Below are positions 1-6,003 of a stretch of 7,233 bases of DNA, in pieces. Position numbers and translations under genes: made by a program. The DNA lies in NCBI GenBank assembly GCA_002391465.1, contig DGFC01000166.1:4370-11602 (forward strand), given 5' to 3'. This DNA comes from Firmicutes bacterium UBA3910 (GTDB lineage: Bacteria > Bacillota > Limnochordia > Darwinibacteriales > Darwinibacteriaceae). The notes beneath the pieces are model-generated. The model saw only the letters and a program-made list of their open reading frames with translations, was not told the DNA's origin and made no database searches. Numbering within the stretch: position 1 is the stretch's first letter; each line of letters opens with the position of its first letter.

Positions 1-1529
1 AACTCGGGATGATACTGCACCCCCACGAAAAAGGGATGATTCCTCAGCTCCACCGCTTCCACCAAGCGGCCATCGGGGGAGGTTCCGCTTAGGCTTAAGC
101 CGTGCTGCGCCAGGATGTCCCTGTACGCGTTATTCACTTCAAATCTATGCCTGTGCCGCTCGCTGATCTGGTCCTGGCCGTACAGCCGGTGCAGTAAGGA
201 ACCGGCGGCGATCCGGCAGGGATAAGCGCCCAGCCGCATCGTGCCACCTTTAGTTGTGATACCCTTCTGCCCTTCCATCAAATCGATCACCCTATGGGGC
301 GAACTCTCCTCGAATTCAGCTGAGTTGGCCTCCTGCAGGCCACAGACATGGCGAGCAAACTCGATTACCGCAACCTGCATGCCCAGGCAGATCCCCAGAA
401 AGGGGATTCCCTTCTCCCGGGCATAGCGGCAGGCGGCAATTTTCCCCTCAACGCCGCGCTCCCCAAACCCGCCGGGGATGATCATTGCATCAGTCCCCTC
501 GAGCAGCTCAAAAGTGTTTTCCCCAGTTACTTCCTCACTGTTTACCCATTTGATGTCCACATGCACACCCAAGGCATAGCCGGCGTGGTTCAGACTTTCA
601 ACGATGGACAGATAAGCGTCCTGGAGCTTTGTGTATTTACCCACCATGGCGACAACCACCCGGCCGAAGCGGGCGTGGATTCTCTCCACCAGCTCTGACC
701 ATTCCCCCAGATCCGGAGCCGGAGTGTTCAGCCCCAGCTCCCGACACACCACCGCATCAAGGCCGGCTTTCTGCAGCATGAGGGGCGCTTCATACAGGTT
801 CGACAAGGTGAGGTTTTCGATCACGCAGTCCGGTTTCACACTGCAGAACAAAGCAATCTTGGCGCTCAGCTGCTCCGGCAGGGGCCGATCCGTCCGAGCC
901 ACGATAATGCTGGGGGAAATACCTAACGAGCGCAATTCCCTTACGGAATGCTGGGTGGGCTTGGATTTGTGCTCCCCGGCCCAGCTGAGGTAAGGTACTA
1001 GGGTCACGTGGATGAAGAGGCAGTTTTTGATGCCCTGCTGCCGAGAGATCTGCCGGATAGCCTCCAAAAAAGGCTGGCTTTCCATGTCACCCACCGTTCC
1101 GCCGATCTCGGTAATCAGCACATCCGCCTGGCTTTTCTCCGCTGCCCGGTAGATAAAGTCCATAATCTCCCCGGTAATGTGGGGAATGACCTGCACCGTA
1201 CTGCCCAGGTAGCCTCCGGAACGCTCCCGACTGAGCACACTCCAGTACAGCTTACCAGAGGTTAAGGTGGAAAAGGCGGTGAGATCTTCATCCATAAACC
1301 GTTCATAGTGGCCCAAGTCCAGGTCTGTTTCCGCTCCATCATGGGTCACAAACACTTCCCCGTGCTCGTACGGGCTCATGGTACCAGGATCCACGTTCAT
1401 ATACGGATCAAGTTTGAGGGGAGCCACCCCCAGTCCCCGCTGCTTGAGCAGCCTGCCCAGGCTGGCCGCTGTAATCCCTTTGCCCAAACCTGACACTACT
1501 CCACCGGTGATGAAAATAAATTTGGTCAC
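1..1529 (-). CDS. pyrG: CTP synthase (glutamine-hydrolysing), C-terminus cut off by window edge
   Basis: Cytosolic enzyme that makes CTP from UTP, ATP and glutamine, the last step of de novo pyrimidine nucleotide synthesis. The frame gives 509 residues and stays open to the window edge. The synthetase domain (about 1-265) has the P-loop SGLGKGIT (13-20), [13 protein letters not shown] (41-53), [15 protein letters not shown] (64-78), TEIGGTVGD (140-148) and KPTQHSV (190-196). The class I glutaminase domain follows, with GGFGERG, the nucleophile Cys381 in GICLGMQ (codon 387-389), and the catalytic His507 and Glu509 in the final YHPE. Family members are about 535-545 residues, so some 25-35 are missing off the left edge. 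I chose the GTG at 1527-1529 because [10 protein letters not shown] matches the usual N-terminus; an in-frame ATG at 1578-1580 would add 17 residues. It has its own promoter and is separated from the upstream operon by a terminator. Identification is very secure; the start is not. Confidence 0.96.
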   Translation of the reverse strand, partial: MTKFIFITGGVVSGLGKGITAASLGRLLKQRGLGVAPLKLDPYMNVDPGTMSPYEHGEVFVTHDGAETDLDLGHYERFMDEDLTAFSTLTSGKLYWSVLSRERSGGYLGSTVQVIPHITGEIMDFIYRAAEKSQADVLITEIGGTVGDMESQPFLEAIRQISRQQGIKNCLFIHVTLVPYLSWAGEHKSKPTQHSVRELRSLGISPSIIVARTDRPLPEQLSAKIALFCSVKPDCVIENLTLSNLYEAPLMLQKAGLDAVVCRELGLNTPAPDLGEWSELVERIHARFGRVVVAMVGKYTKLQDAYLSIVESLNHAGYALGVHVDIKWVNSEEVTGENTFELLEGTDAMIIPGGFGERGVEGKIAACRYAREKGIPFLGICLGMQVAVIEFARHVCGLQEANSAEFEESSPHRVIDLMEGQKGITTKGGTMRLGAYPCRIAAGSLLHRLYGQDQISERHRHRFEVNNAYRDILAQHGLSLSGTSPDGRLVEAVELRNHPFFVGVQYHPE

Positions 1530-1566
1530 GGTTTCAACCCCAATCTGTTGGCTTACCAATGTCCGG

Positions 1567-1590
1567 CTACAATGAATCATCCTCCTTGTT
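1567..1590 (-). promoter_or_regulatory. pyrG leader with consensus Shine-Dalgarno abutting an ATG
   Basis: AAGGAGG (1581-1587) is a full consensus ribosome binding site, but the next bases are the in-frame ATG (1578-1580), leaving no spacer. At the best spacing (8 nt) stands a TTG (1570-1572) followed at once by TAG (1567-1569). The family-like GTG start at 1527-1529 has only a weak GGGG (1538-1541) upstream. Translation may begin at the ATG with poor geometry, or at the GTG with the strong site serving regulation. The sequence alone does not settle this. Confidence 0.6.
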
Positions 1591-1601
1591 TTTCTGCGAG
1601 A

Positions 1602-1630
1602 ATTGTAACACACTAGACCATCGATGCGAA
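1602..1630 (-). promoter_or_regulatory. Predicted sigma-A-type promoter of pyrG, extended -10
   Basis: On the minus strand a -35-like TTCGCA (1625-1630, 4 of 6 to TTGACA) is followed after exactly 17 bp by TACAAT (1602-1607, 5 of 6 to TATAAT). A TG sits one base upstream of the -10 hexamer (extended -10). Initiation is expected near 1594-1597. The first transcribed bases (around GCAGAAA) lack the GGGC-type start used for CTP-sensitive reiterative attenuation of pyrG in Bacillus. The leader also has no room for an attenuator, so that control is probably absent here. Inference from sequence only. Confidence 0.65.
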
Positions 1631-1680
1631 CCCTTTTTTTGGTAAAATTGTTGCGATGTTGTTCCCCTTCCATTGTGGAC

Positions 1681-1725
1681 AAAAAAACAACCTGAACAGT
1701 TGCACCATACACTGTTCAGGTTGTT
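1681..1725 (-). terminator. Rho-independent terminator of the hydrogenase-transporter operon
   Basis: The arms 1686-1700 and 1711-1725 form a perfect 15-bp inverted repeat around a 10-nt loop (1701-1710). On the minus strand the hairpin runs straight into a T-tract (the A-run at 1681-1687), the standard intrinsic terminator layout. It lies 68 bp past the ATPase stop and about 50 bp before the pyrG -35 element, so it ends the upstream operon and insulates pyrG. On the plus strand the hairpin is followed by TTCTTCC rather than a T-run, so it looks unidirectional. Confidence 0.9.
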
Positions 1726-1758
1726 CTTCCATTAGCTCAAAACATGGACCGGAGCTTA

Positions 1759-1776
1759 AGTCTTTAGTAAAAGACT
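1759..1776 (-). repeat. Small 7-bp hairpin in the operon 3' untranslated region
   Basis: AGTCTTT (1759-1765) and AAAGACT (1770-1776) pair perfectly around a 4-nt loop between the ATPase stop codon and the main terminator. It has no T-run of its own and is A/T-rich. It could modestly stabilise the 3' end of the message or be chance; no function is claimed. Confidence 0.35.
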
Positions 1777-1792
1777 CAGTGATATATACCGG

Positions 1793-2539
1793 TTATATGT
1801 GTCTCTCCAGCAGGACGCGGATGATCCTCTCGACGTTTTCTTGGATGTGGGGGTTAGTCTTGGTGCGCTTTTCCCGTGTGAGACCGATCACCATCTCTTG
1901 GTGGATCTGAGTTGGTTTATCCGAGAGCACAACCACCCGATCAGCCAGCATAACCGCCTCGTCTGGATCGTGGGTAGTGAAGAGTAGAGCGAACCCCTCC
2001 TGTTCGTGTTCTGTCAGGAGAAGCCGCTGTAGGTCAAATTTCAGGGCCAGATCGAGGGACTTAAAGGGTTCGTCCATTAACAGCAGCTGAGGCTTAATTG
2101 CTAAAGCTCGGACCAGCTCCAGCCTCTGTTTCATCCCGCCGCTCAGCTGGGCGGGATAGGAGTCTTTGTAGGCTAAAAGACCCGTTTTCTGCAGAAGTTT
2201 CTCCCTCACTTCTTTCCCTTCCTGTGCCGCCAAGAAGTTGTCCTGCACAAACCTAATGTTACCCTCCACCGTTTTCCAGGGAAGTAGGCGCGGTTCTTGG
2301 AAAACATAAGCCAGGCGAAGGCTGGGGCTCTGCCTTAACGTTCCTCGATCAGGTGCTGCTATGCCAGAGATAATGTTGAGCAGTGTTGTCTTCCCACACC
2401 CAGAGGGACCAATCAAGGCAATAATCTCGCCGGCCTGGACTGTGAGGGAAATATCTGCGAGTACCTTCAGCTCCCCGCTGGTGTTTTTGAAGCCCTTATG
2501 GATCTGGTTTAGTTCTAGGGTTATCGTGTTCTTAGTCAT
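1793..2539 (-). CDS. ABC importer ATPase, nitrate/sulfonate/taurine (SsuB/TauB) family
   Basis: ATP-hydrolysing subunit of an importer, acting on the cytoplasmic face of the membrane with the permease encoded just upstream. The 248 residues (normal length for the family) carry every ABC motif: Walker A GPSGCGKT (44-51), Q-loop FQEPRLLPW (Q81), signature LSGGM (132-136), Walker B LLLMDEP (152-158), D-loop SLD (161-163) and the switch His190 in TTHD. The FQEPRLLPW Q-loop is characteristic of the SsuB/TauB/ThiZ group. The ATG overlaps the permease stop by 8 nt (2532-2539), and AAGGTGG (2547-2553) sits 7 nt upstream, so translation is probably coupled. It is the last gene before the terminator. 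The transported substrate cannot be deduced from the ATPase, so no gene symbol is given. Confidence 0.93.
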   Translation of the reverse strand: MTKNTITLELNQIHKGFKNTSGELKVLADISLTVQAGEIIALIGPSGCGKTTLLNIISGIAAPDRGTLRQSPSLRLAYVFQEPRLLPWKTVEGNIRFVQDNFLAAQEGKEVREKLLQKTGLLAYKDSYPAQLSGGMKQRLELVRALAIKPQLLLMDEPFKSLDLALKFDLQRLLLTEHEQEGFALLFTTHDPDEAVMLADRVVVLSDKPTQIHQEMVIGLTREKRTKTNPHIQENVERIIRVLLERHI

Positions 2540-3311
2540 GCCGCTTCCACCTTGTCACCCTTTTGTTTAGGGGAGTTAAGATCCCGTATTCAAACACCAG
2601 CATCAACAAGATTAAAACGATGGCCCAGGCGAAGAGCTTCTCCGTTTCCAGATTGGCGTTGGCCATACTGATGACAAAGCCAATTCCGCTGGAACTGCCG
2701 ATGAACTCCGCAAAGATTGTAGATTTCCAGGCAAAGGACAAACCCAAGCTAACTGCAGAGACAACATGGGGAACTAGAGCAGGAAGATAAACGTCTAGCA
2801 TTATTTTTCTTCTGGAACAACGGTACACCTCAGCCATTTCCACGAGTCTCAAGTCAACGCTCTCCAAACCGGAAAAAATGTTGATAAACACCACCGGAAA
2901 GGTGACGATGAAGATCAGGAAAATGGGAGTTAAATCATCCGCAATGCCAAACCAAATGACGGCTAACACGATCCAAATGACCGGTGGGATAATCTGAGTA
3001 ACTGTAATGATAGGACGGAATAGATCCTGCAGAAAACGGCAGGTGGAAAAGAGCAAAGCGGTGAACATGCCCGCCACCAGCGCGGCAGAATAACCCAGCA
3101 AAGTCCTCCGGAAAGTGATGAGCGTGCTTGCCCAAAGCGACCCCGACTGCCACAATTTCTGCAGCGCCTGGAACGTCTCTTGGGGTGAAGGCAGAATGAG
3201 GGGATGGTAGTTTTGGGATAGTTTGTGCCAGAAAATAAGCACTACTATGATGCCAGTAGTGCTTAATATTCTTCTGGTCAGATTATTACCTTTGGAAATA
3301 GAAGTCTTCAT
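2532..3311 (-). CDS. ABC importer permease, SsuC/TauC (binding-protein-dependent transport) family
   Basis: Inner membrane channel subunit working with the ATPase and binding protein on either side. From the ATG the protein has 259 residues. It has a first hydrophobic segment near residues 15-31, then five or so more (for example the run ITVTQIIPPVIWIVLAVIWF and, after it, LIFIVTFPVVFINIF). The cytoplasmic EAA-type coupling loop is EMAEVYRCSRRKIMLDVYLP, and a C-terminal helix is followed by a basic tail. This is the standard SsuC/TauC layout. Two starts are possible. The GTG at 3324-3326 lies inside the AGGTGG (3323-3328) that looks like the ribosome binding site, so I prefer the ATG at 3309-3311, 11 nt downstream; the GTG would add 5 residues. 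The gene overlaps the binding-protein gene by 26 nt and the ATPase gene by 8 nt. The first codons contain an 11-bp inverted repeat. Confidence 0.92.
   Translation of the reverse strand: MKTSISKGNNLTRRILSTTGIIVVLIFWHKLSQNYHPLILPSPQETFQALQKLWQSGSLWASTLITFRRTLLGYSAALVAGMFTALLFSTCRFLQDLFRPIITVTQIIPPVIWIVLAVIWFGIADDLTPIFLIFIVTFPVVFINIFSGLESVDLRLVEMAEVYRCSRRKIMLDVYLPALVPHVVSAVSLGLSFAWKSTIFAEFIGSSSGIGFVISMANANLETEKLFAWAIVLILLMLVFEYGILTPLNKRVTRWKRHD
3236..3265 (-). repeat. Perfect 11-bp inverted repeat within the 5' part of the permease gene
   Basis: TAAGCACTACT (3236-3246) and AGTAGTGCTTA (3255-3265) pair perfectly around an 8-nt loop (3247-3254). In the minus-strand message the hairpin begins 20 nt after the binding-protein stop codon (3286-3288) and ends in UUUUC (3231-3235). 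That resembles a weak terminator, or an RNA-stabilising stem of the kind found after binding-protein genes in ABC operons. It is embedded in permease codons around ILSTTGIIVVL. The structure is plain in the sequence; its role is inference. Confidence 0.6.
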
Positions 3312-4239
3312 CGGGAAGCTTACCACCTATCATCTCGGGGTACATCTCTAATATGGCTGAAAAATACCGGTTTATCAAGTCCCGCACCTCAGCATCAGAG
3401 TAGAGATTAAGGTTAACTCTCTGAAATGATGCTTCTGCCACTGCCGCCGGCTGGTTGAAGTACCGTTCAGCAAGCAGCGCCGCTTCAGCCGGGTTATTCT
3501 TGACCCATTCCACACCTTCCTGGTAGAAGGCGTTGAGAGTGTTCATCAGAGTAGGATTCTCCCTAGCAAAATCTCCCCGGGCAAAGAGACCAACAAAGGG
3601 GATCCGATCATCGCCTTCATGTAGTTTGGCCCATTCTGCCTGCAGATCAAGGGAGAGGACAGCCTGGTCGTAATTCAGCAGTGTAATGCTCACCATGGGC
3701 TCAGGCAGGACAATGGCATCGAGCTGGCCCAACTGAAAGCTTCTAGCACCATTGTTGCTCGGCAGATAAACAAACTCCACCTGGGCAGGATCCACTCCGT
3801 TTTCCTGGAGGAAATAGCGGACTAGAAAGTCCACCGGTCCACCCATGAGAGGTAGACTTAACGTTTTACCCACCAAATCGGACCACGAATCCGCTTGAAA
3901 GCCATTGGTCAGTAAATAATCGATGCCCCAAATGTTGGTATTGAGAAGGGTCAGGTCGATCCCTTTGTTATACGCTTTCGCTCCCACATTCACTCCAGTA
4001 ACAAGTAGGTCAATCTCGTTCTTGGAGATCAGGGCAAGCCCCCGCTGATGATCGGGTGAAATTACAATGTCCAGCTCCATTTTCCCCTGGTCCTTCAGCC
4101 AGAGCAGGGGCAGAGCCCCCACTGTGGGGGGCGTCTGCACCGTTATTGTCTCCACCTCAGCACACACAGCCGAGCCGGCACAAATCAGAACCAAATACAT
4201 GGTTAGGAGCAGCCTTGGTATACTCCGCCCTTTTTTCAT
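3286..4239 (-). CDS. ABC transporter substrate-binding protein, NMT1/SsuA-TauA family
   Basis: Secreted solute receptor that delivers ligand to the permease encoded next. It has 317 residues, usual for the family. It starts with a signal peptide: basic KKGR, hydrophobic LLLTMYLVLICAGSAV, and a plausible type I cleavage after VCA near residue 27. The mature part has the type II binding-protein pattern: a first strand ITVQTPPTVGALPLLWLKDQ, a lobe-hinge stretch NEIDLLVTGVNVGAKAYNKG, DLVGKTLSLPL, then a second lobe with GQLDAIVLPEP, a motif typical of NitT/TauT receptors. The ATG is preceded by GGAGG (4249-4253) at 9 nt, and the gene begins only 23 bp after the hydrogenase catalytic subunit. No good lipobox is visible, which is odd if the cell is monoderm. 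Ligands of this family include sulfonates, taurine, nitrate, thiamine pyrimidines and riboflavin; which one applies is unknown. Confidence 0.88.
   Translation of the reverse strand: MKKGRSIPRLLLTMYLVLICAGSAVCAEVETITVQTPPTVGALPLLWLKDQGKMELDIVISPDHQRGLALISKNEIDLLVTGVNVGAKAYNKGIDLTLLNTNIWGIDYLLTNGFQADSWSDLVGKTLSLPLMGGPVDFLVRYFLQENGVDPAQVEFVYLPSNNGARSFQLGQLDAIVLPEPMVSITLLNYDQAVLSLDLQAEWAKLHEGDDRIPFVGLFARGDFARENPTLMNTLNAFYQEGVEWVKNNPAEAALLAERYFNQPAAVAEASFQRVNLNLYSDAEVRDLINRYFSAILEMYPEMIGGKLPDEDFYFQR
3323..3328 (-). promoter_or_regulatory. Ribosome binding site deciding the permease start
   Basis: AGGTGG in the message is 5 of 6 to AGGAGG and lies 11 nt before the ATG at 3309-3311. The GTG at 3324-3326 overlaps this site and has no comparable sequence upstream of it, which argues for the ATG. 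The site is inside the 3' coding end of the binding-protein gene, as expected for coupled translation. Confidence 0.5.
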
Positions 4240-4262
4240 GGCTCACATCCTCCATTCACTCT

Positions 4263-5975
4263 CTAGCGAACCCGATAGCTGGTGTGCAGCAGATGATGGG
4301 ATTTACCGCCTAAAGGCTCACCCAGGAACTCTTCGTACAATCTGATCACATCTGGATTCTCATGGGACTTACGGATGGTATTGCTCTGGTCAAGGGAGGC
4401 CAAACCTTGCGCCCGTTTCCCTTTGGCTTCCAGGTCGTTTGTAATGGGCTGGCCGCCACCGCCCACGCAGCCGTGGGGACAGGCCATAATCTCAATCCAG
4501 TCATACTCCGAAGTGCCTGCCTTAATCTCATCCAGGACTTTGGCTGCATTGGCTAGGCCGCTTACAATACCGATTTTGTAGGTGCGGTCCGCAATTTCCA
4601 CCTCTGCCTCCCTCACACCCATAATGCCTAAATTCAATTTCTCCAGCGGCTCGCCCGTTAAGACCTCTTTTACCGTGCGGAGCGCCGCTTCCGTCACACC
4701 GCCGCTCGTGCCAAAAATTGTTGCGGCACCGGTTGCTTGTCCCAGAATTTGATCGTAGCTGTCGTCTTTCAAATTCAAGAAGTCGATACCAGCTTCTTTG
4801 ATCATGCGGGCCAGTTCACGGGTAGTCAGGACCGCATCCGTATCCCTATATCCGCTGTGGCGGTGCTCCTCTCGAGCCCCTTCGTACTTCTTAGCTGTGC
4901 AGGGCATTATTGAGACGGTGAAAACATCGCCTGGGTCCACATTGACCTGCTCAGCGTAATACGTCTTGACGATGGTGGAAAACATCTGCTGGGGCGATTT
5001 CGCAGTTGAGATATGATTCAATAAATCCGGGTAGTTTTGTTCTGCGAATTTCACCCAGCCTGGACAGCAGGATGTGATATGGGGTAGGTTTTTGTTCCCC
5101 TGGATGCGCTGAATAAACTCGTTGCCTTCTTCTAAAATAGTAAGGTCAGCACTGAACTCGGTGGAAAACACTTTCTCAAAACCAAGTTTTCTTAAGGCCG
5201 CGATCAACTTTCCGGTCACGACTGTGCCCGGTTCTAAGCCAAACTCCTCACCGATGCTCACCTGAATGGTGGGGGCAGTCTGCACCACCACGTATTTAGC
5301 CGGATCTTCTAAAGCAGCCCAGACCCGCTCAATGTCACTTACCTCGGTGATGGCACCCACCGGGCAGACAGCGGCACATTGGCCGCACTTGGCACAGTTC
5401 ACTTCACTTTGGGGCAGATCAAAGGCGGTAGTAACCATTGCCTCAAAGCCCCGTCCGGAAAACTCCAGCGTGCCGACGCCTTGGATTTCCCTACAGACTC
5501 GCACGCAGCGACCGCAGAGGATGCATTTATTCGGATCACGTTTTAGGGCTACCCCTGCTGTGTCGGGCTTTAGGTTCCGTTTCTCGCCCTCGAACCGCTC
5601 CACAGATTCGCGAGTGATGCCTAGATTGTAAGTGAGGTCCTGCAGCTCACAGCTGCCGCTCCGGTCGCAGCCCAGGCAATCCTGGGGATGGTTCGCCAGC
5701 AGCAGCTCAACATTCAACCTTCTGGCCTTCCGTGCCCTGGCACTGCGGGTACTGATTTTCATGCCATCGTAAACAGGCGCTACGCAGGAAGCGAGCAGCC
5801 GTTTGGAGTTCAAATCCTCCACCACACAGACCCGGCAGGAACCATCGAGGGATAGGGCGGGGTGGTAACATAGAGTTGGAATCTCGACCCCAGCCATCCG
5901 AGCGGCCTCCAAAACGGTAGTACCTGCATCTACCTCTACCAACTGGTCATCTATTGTTAAGGTGATCTTGCTCAT
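4263..5975 (-). CDS. hndD: [FeFe]-hydrogenase catalytic subunit, NAD(P)-linked (HndD/HydA type)
   Basis: Cytoplasmic hydrogenase subunit that reduces protons or oxidises H2 at the H-cluster. It has 570 residues from the ATG. Domains in order: NuoG-like [2Fe-2S] domain (Cys36, 47, 50, 64); His-Cys [4Fe-4S] site (His96, Cys100, 103, 109); two-cluster ferredoxin domain (Cys151/154/157/161 and Cys194/197/200/204); H-cluster domain with L1 TSCCPGW (301-307), L2 MPCTAKKYE (357-365) and L3 MACPHGCVGGGGQP (497-510). The end, GKSHHLLHTSY, matches the small-subunit-like tail. All cluster ligands are present, so it should be active. It lacks the extra C-terminal [2Fe-2S] domain of Thermotoga HydA, and in length resembles HndD. 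Its partner HndC is encoded 28 bp upstream. The ATG (5973-5975) is 9 nt from AAGGAG; a TTG directly before it (5976-5978) is 6 nt away and also possible. Confidence 0.96.
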   Translation of the reverse strand: MSKITLTIDDQLVEVDAGTTVLEAARMAGVEIPTLCYHPALSLDGSCRVCVVEDLNSKRLLASCVAPVYDGMKISTRSARARKARRLNVELLLANHPQDCLGCDRSGSCELQDLTYNLGITRESVERFEGEKRNLKPDTAGVALKRDPNKCILCGRCVRVCREIQGVGTLEFSGRGFEAMVTTAFDLPQSEVNCAKCGQCAAVCPVGAITEVSDIERVWAALEDPAKYVVVQTAPTIQVSIGEEFGLEPGTVVTGKLIAALRKLGFEKVFSTEFSADLTILEEGNEFIQRIQGNKNLPHITSCCPGWVKFAEQNYPDLLNHISTAKSPQQMFSTIVKTYYAEQVNVDPGDVFTVSIMPCTAKKYEGAREEHRHSGYRDTDAVLTTRELARMIKEAGIDFLNLKDDSYDQILGQATGAATIFGTSGGVTEAALRTVKEVLTGEPLEKLNLGIMGVREAEVEIADRTYKIGIVSGLANAAKVLDEIKAGTSEYDWIEIMACPHGCVGGGGQPITNDLEAKGKRAQGLASLDQSNTIRKSHENPDVIRLYEEFLGEPLGGKSHHLLHTSYRVR

Positions 5976-5984
5976 CAACCCATA

Positions 5985-5990
5985 CTCCTT
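5985..5990 (-). promoter_or_regulatory. Ribosome binding site of the hydrogenase catalytic subunit
   Basis: AAGGAG in the 28-bp gap between the two hydrogenase genes. Spacing is 9 nt to the ATG at 5973-5975 and 6 nt to the adjacent in-frame TTG at 5976-5978, so either could be used; they differ by one residue. The gap holds no visible promoter or terminator, consistent with co-transcription. Confidence 0.7.
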
Positions 5991-6003
5991 TCCTATTCCG
6001 CTC

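Noticed and set aside
241..1575. Several plus-strand open frames (for example 348-698, 631-993, 1008-1265).
   Set aside because: All lie opposite pyrG, whose minus-strand frame is continuous and conserved throughout; they are shadows of it.
1527..1673. The pyrG frame stays open 48 codons upstream of the GTG to an ATG at 1671-1673.
   Set aside because: That ATG has no ribosome binding site and lies upstream of the predicted promoter and its transcription start, and the added residues resemble no CTP synthase N-terminus.
1784..1798. Imperfect palindrome ATATACCGGTTATAT at the ATPase gene end, considered as an operator.
   Set aside because: It overlaps the stop codon, is imperfect, and lies far from the only nearby promoter; probably chance A/T-rich symmetry.
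2935..3153. Minus-strand 72-codon frame inside the permease gene.
   Set aside because: It is an alternate frame of a well-supported membrane protein, with no ribosome binding site or recognisable domain.
4240..4262. Possible promoter or terminator between the hydrogenase and binding-protein genes.
   Set aside because: The 23-bp gap holds only a ribosome binding site; no hairpin with a T-run is visible there.
5266..5631. Plus-strand open frame of about 121 codons opposite the hydrogenase gene.
   Set aside because: It is antisense to the conserved ferredoxin-domain region, has no ribosome binding site, and its composition looks like a reverse reading of conserved Cys-rich codons.
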